From Bacillota bacterium (GTDB taxonomy: Bacteria > Bacillota > Limnochordia > Limnochordales > ZCTH02-B6), in contig PKQR01000015.1 of the NCBI GenBank assembly GCA_017578085.1, positions 1 to 25,232 on the forward strand: DNA of 25,232 nt, given 5' to 3'. This document shows, in pieces, positions 22,137-25,232 of the stretch. A program made the translations under genes and the position numbers. Numbering within the stretch: the stretch's first letter is position 1; every line of letters starts with the position of its first letter. Below the pieces are notes generated by a model that saw nothing but the letters and a program-made list of their open reading frames with translations, made no database searches and was not told the DNA's origin.

Positions 22137-24953
22137 TCAGCTCCCATGCCCGTAATCGCGCTCGACCACCGTTGCGCAGCGCTCACACAATTGCGGGTGA
22201 CGCGCGTGTGCGCCCACGGTTTCCGAGTACCGCCAGCAGCGGGCGCACTTCTCCCCGGGAGCGCGCACGACTACGGCCGCCGCCCCGGTGCCCTCGTCCA
22301 GCGCCCCGGCGGGCACAGCCGTCCCCGCGGGGTGGACCCGGACCGCGGACACGATGAACGCCTCCGCCAGCTGCTCGGCGGTGAAGCTGCCGAGCAGCGC
22401 CGCCGTCGCTTCGTTGGGATACAGCTCCACAGCGGCTTCGGTCGACGCGCCGATGAGCTTCTCGTTGCGGGCGTTCTCCAACGCCTTCGTCACGGTGCGC
22501 CGCACCGCCAGGAGCCGCTCCCAGCGCTCCATAAAGGCCTGCTCCTCGGGCGTTTCCGCAGGCGGCTCCGACCACGTGGTCAAGTGGACGCTCTCCTGCT
22601 CCCGGGCGTGTTCGGGCAGGTACTGCCAAATTTCATCGGCCGTGAAGGCCAAGACCGGCGCGATGAGCTTGGTCAGCGTCACCAAGATTTCGTACAGCGC
22701 GGTCTGCGCCGACCGCCGCTCGTGGGACGCGGGCCCTTCGCAATATAGGCGATCCTTGAGCGCATCCAGGTAGAAACCGCCCATGTCCACCGCGCAGAAG
22801 TGGTGCACCTGGTGGAACACCACGTGGTACTCGTACTCCCGGTACGCCTTGATGGCGCGCCGGGCAAGGCGCCTGAGCCGCAGCACCGCCCAGCGGTCGA
22901 TCTCCGTCATGGCGTCAAAGGGCACGGCGTCCTTGACCGGATCAAAGTCCCCGATGTTGCCCAAGAGAAACCGGGCCGTGTTGCGGATACGCCGGTAGAC
23001 GTCCGCCAGCTGGTTGAGGATATTCTCCGAGATGCGCACGTCGCCGCGGTAGTCAACGGAGGCCGCCCACAGCCGCAGCACGTCCGCCCCGTACTTCCCC
23101 ACCACCGCCTGGGGCTCCACCACGTTGCCCAGGGACTTGGACATCTTGCGGCCTTCCTCGTCCACGACGAAACCGTGGGTGAGCACGGCGCGGTACGGCG
23201 CTTCGCCCCGCGTGGCCACCGCCGTCAGCAGTGACGACTGGAACCAGCCCCGGTGCTGATCGCTGCCCTCAAGATACATGTCCGCCGGCCAGCGCAGCTC
23301 GGGCCGCTCGTCCAGCACCGCCGCGTGGGACGAACCCGAGTCAAACCAGACGTCCATGATGTCCTTTTCCTTGTCGAAGTCGGTCCCGCCGCATTGCGGG
23401 CATGCCTTGCCCGGGGGAAGGATCTCGCTGGCTGCCCGCTGGAACCAGGCATCGGAGCCCTCCCGCCGGAACAGGTCCGCCACGGCGGCGATGGTTTCCT
23501 CATCGATGAGATGGTGGCCGCAAGCTTTGCAGGTAAAGATGGGGATGGGCACGCCCCAAACTCGCTGCCGCGAGATGCACCAGTCGGCCCGCTGCGCGAC
23601 CATGTTGGCGATGCGCTCCTGGCCCCAGGGCGGGATCCACTGGACGCGGCCGATGGCGGCCAAGGCCGCCTCGCGGAAGCCTTCGACTGACGCGAACCAC
23701 TGCTCTGTGGCCCGGAAGATGACCGGGTTGCGACAGCGCCAGCAGTGGGGGTATTGGTGGTTCACGTCGGCGCGCTTGAGCAGGCGCCCGTTTCGCTCCA
23801 GGTCCGCGATGATGGGCCCGTTGGCCTCGGACACCTTCTGGCCCGCGTACGGCCCGCCTTCAGCGGTGAACCGCCCGCTGGCGTCCACGGGGGCAAAGAC
23901 CGGCAACCCGTAGCGCACGCCCACCTCGTAGTCCTCGAGGCCGTGCCCCGGCGCCGTGTGCACGCAGCCTGTCCCCTGTTCCAGCGTCACATGTTCGGCC
24001 AGGATAATGGGGCTTTCCCGGTCAAAGAGCGGATGCCGTGTCACGACGCCTTCCAACTCCTGCCCGCGGAAGCGGGCCCGCACGCCACGCACCGAGAGGC
24101 CTACGGCTTGGGCCACCTGCTCCATGAGGCCCTCGGCCATGAGCAACAGCCCCCGGTCGGTTTCCGCCAAAACGTACGCGAACTCCGGATGCAGGGCGAT
24201 GGCCATGTTGGCCGGGATCGTCCAAGGCGTCGTCGTCCAGACCGCGACGGCGCTGTCCGCAGGCAAGAGGCCCTTGCCGTCCACGACGGGGAATGTGAAG
24301 TAGACCGACGGCGAGCGGTGGTCCTTGTATTCGATCTCGGCCTCGGCCAGGGCGGTTTCGCAGTGGGGACACCAGTAGACGGGCTTCAGGCCCTTGTAGA
24401 TGTAGCCCCGCCGGGCCATCTCGCCGAAGACTTCCACCTGCCGCGCTTCGTATTCGGGCGTCAAGGTCAGGTAAGGATTGTCCCAGTCACCCCAGACGCC
24501 CAGGCGGCGGAACTGTTCCCGGTGCACATTGACGTAATGAAGGGCGTACTCCTTGCACCGGCGCCGGAACTCCACCGGGTCAATGGCGTGCCGGTCGATG
24601 CCGTGGGCGGTGATGATGGCGTGCTCGATGGGCAGCCCGTGGGTGTCCCACCCCGGCACGTAAGGGCAGTGATAGCCATCCATGCTGTGGGAGCGGATGA
24701 CGATGTCCTTCAGGATCTTGTTGAACGCCGTGCCGATATGGATGTCCCCGTTGGCGTAGGGCGGCCCGTCATGCAAGATCCAGACCGGCCGGTTCTGGGC
24801 CCGCCCCAGCTCCTGGAGGCGCTGGTACAGCTTCCGTTCTTCCCAGCGCCGCAGGAACTCCGGTTCCCGCTGGCTCAGCTGGGCGCGCATGGGGAACTCG
24901 GTGCGCGGCAGCTGCAGCGTCTTTTGGTAGTCCACGTTCTTGTCCGCGTCCAT
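22137..24953 (-). CDS. ileS: Isoleucyl-tRNA synthetase IleS
   Basis: IleS charges tRNA-Ile with isoleucine. The 938 residues match the bacterial class-I enzyme (921 in Bacillus subtilis). Motifs: DGPPYANGDIHIGT with the HIGH signature at 72-75, VPGWDTHGLPIE, the editing-domain TTPWTIPANMA, DVWFDSGSSH, and GRKMSKSLGN with KMSKS near 603-607. Zinc sites appear in the middle (CKAC and CPQC) and at the C-terminus (CARCW and CERC). The ATG at 24953 is chosen for GGGAGG nine bases upstream. The open frame further upstream runs through the T-box terminator and is not coding. Expression is controlled by the T-box leader before it. Confidence 0.97.
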   Translation of the reverse strand: MDADKNVDYQKTLQLPRTEFPMRAQLSQREPEFLRRWEERKLYQRLQELGRAQNRPVWILHDGPPYANGDIHIGTAFNKILKDIVIRSHSMDGYHCPYVPGWDTHGLPIEHAIITAHGIDRHAIDPVEFRRRCKEYALHYVNVHREQFRRLGVWGDWDNPYLTLTPEYEARQVEVFGEMARRGYIYKGLKPVYWCPHCETALAEAEIEYKDHRSPSVYFTFPVVDGKGLLPADSAVAVWTTTPWTIPANMAIALHPEFAYVLAETDRGLLLMAEGLMEQVAQAVGLSVRGVRARFRGQELEGVVTRHPLFDRESPIILAEHVTLEQGTGCVHTAPGHGLEDYEVGVRYGLPVFAPVDASGRFTAEGGPYAGQKVSEANGPIIADLERNGRLLKRADVNHQYPHCWRCRNPVIFRATEQWFASVEGFREAALAAIGRVQWIPPWGQERIANMVAQRADWCISRQRVWGVPIPIFTCKACGHHLIDEETIAAVADLFRREGSDAWFQRAASEILPPGKACPQCGGTDFDKEKDIMDVWFDSGSSHAAVLDERPELRWPADMYLEGSDQHRGWFQSSLLTAVATRGEAPYRAVLTHGFVVDEEGRKMSKSLGNVVEPQAVVGKYGADVLRLWAASVDYRGDVRISENILNQLADVYRRIRNTARFLLGNIGDFDPVKDAVPFDAMTEIDRWAVLRLRRLARRAIKAYREYEYHVVFHQVHHFCAVDMGGFYLDALKDRLYCEGPASHERRSAQTALYEILVTLTKLIAPVLAFTADEIWQYLPEHAREQESVHLTTWSEPPAETPEEQAFMERWERLLAVRRTVTKALENARNEKLIGASTEAAVELYPNEATAALLGSFTAEQLAEAFIVSAVRVHPAGTAVPAGALDEGTGAAAVVVRAPGEKCARCWRYSETVGAHARHPQLCERCATVVERDYGHGS

Positions 24954-25009
24954 ACAACGACACCTCCCGAACATGTCCGCCGCTCCCCACCGGCGGCCAC
25001 AACAGGAGT

Positions 25010-25041
25010 AAAAAAAAGACCCGCCCCTCGAAGGGACGGGC
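25010..25041 (-). terminator. T-box terminator hairpin of the ileS leader
   Basis: The transcript GCCCGUCCC-UUCGA-GGGGCGGGU (25019-25041) forms a nine-pair stem followed by eight U (25010-25017), about 57 bases before the ileS start. Its 5' side pairs with the T-box side bulge region in the alternative antiterminator fold. Confidence 0.9.
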
Positions 25042-25232
25042 AATCTTCCCGCGGTACCACCCTTATTGAACGCAAGGCCTCTCGCGGCCTTGCGTCCCAC
25101 TCTTGCGCCGATAACGGCGGCAGCCGGCCCAGTCTACTCGCCCTGCGGCTTTCGGTGGGCAGCTCCGGGGTGATCTTCAGCGGGCGGCGGACCGCCGGGC
25201 TCCCACCCACCCCGGCTCGCTTGGGCCTCCGG
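25019..25232 (-). promoter_or_regulatory. T-box riboswitch, tRNA-Ile sensing, 5' end outside the window
   Basis: The leader of ileS contains the T-box core AAUAAGGGUGGUACCGCGGG (25049-25068), whose UGG side bulge pairs with the uncharged tRNA end. Further upstream is AGCGAGCCGGGG (25210-25221), which fits the AGAGAG-type distal loop of Stem I. UGAAGAUCA follows, with a candidate specifier AUC (25172-25174, isoleucine) placed after UGAA as in other T-boxes. Uncharged tRNA-Ile would stabilise the antiterminator and allow ileS to be transcribed. The beginning of Stem I and the promoter lie beyond the right edge. Confidence 0.9.

Overview
This window reads as chromosomal DNA of a GC-rich, endospore-forming Firmicute (Bacillota). 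The type of lineage suggested is Symbiobacterium, Thermaerobacter or Limnochordia, but this is inference and no species is claimed. The basis is a CotE-like spore-coat protein, two YheC/YheD-type coat-associated ATP-grasp proteins, a YteA-type zinc-finger protein, a DUF5665 protein, a PyrR attenuator and a T-box leader, together with strong AGGAGG-type ribosome binding sites and many GTG starts.

Layout from left to right. (1) 1-7880, minus strand: a de novo purine operon read purB > purC > purL > purF > purM > purN > purH, with purH cut by the window edge. An internal promoter and a 15-bp inverted repeat precede purC. purS and purQ, which a 740-residue PurL needs, are absent from the cluster, as are purE and purK. 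(2) 8055-12873, plus strand: a spore-coat and peptide-ligase island holding a COOH-NH2 ligase (amidoligase), CotE, a YheD-like ATP-grasp gene broken by one in-frame TAG, and a YheC-like ATP-grasp gene. The last gene runs 117 bp convergently into thiL. (3) 12757-19481, minus strand: a tightly coupled pyrimidine operon read pyrR > uraA > pyrB > pyrC > pyrF > pyrE > thiL. It is driven by a near-consensus promoter and a complete PyrR attenuator. It lacks carA, carB, pyrK and pyrD, and its pyrC product has lost several active-site residues. (4) 19680-25232, minus strand: ileS with an isoleucine T-box leader, a DUF5665 membrane protein, a YteA/DksA-type zinc-finger protein, lspA and rluD.

The two nucleotide operons together give IMP and UMP synthesis but neither is complete here, so the missing subunits must lie elsewhere. 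The island between them combines two kinds of ATP-dependent amide-bond-forming enzymes with a coat morphogenetic protein that has a very acidic tail. This suggests, as inference, a system that builds or attaches a peptide-like modification on the spore surface. No rRNA, tRNA, CRISPR array, insertion sequence or prophage gene was seen. No gene-free stretch exceeds 300 bases; the only long non-coding stretch is the ileS leader.
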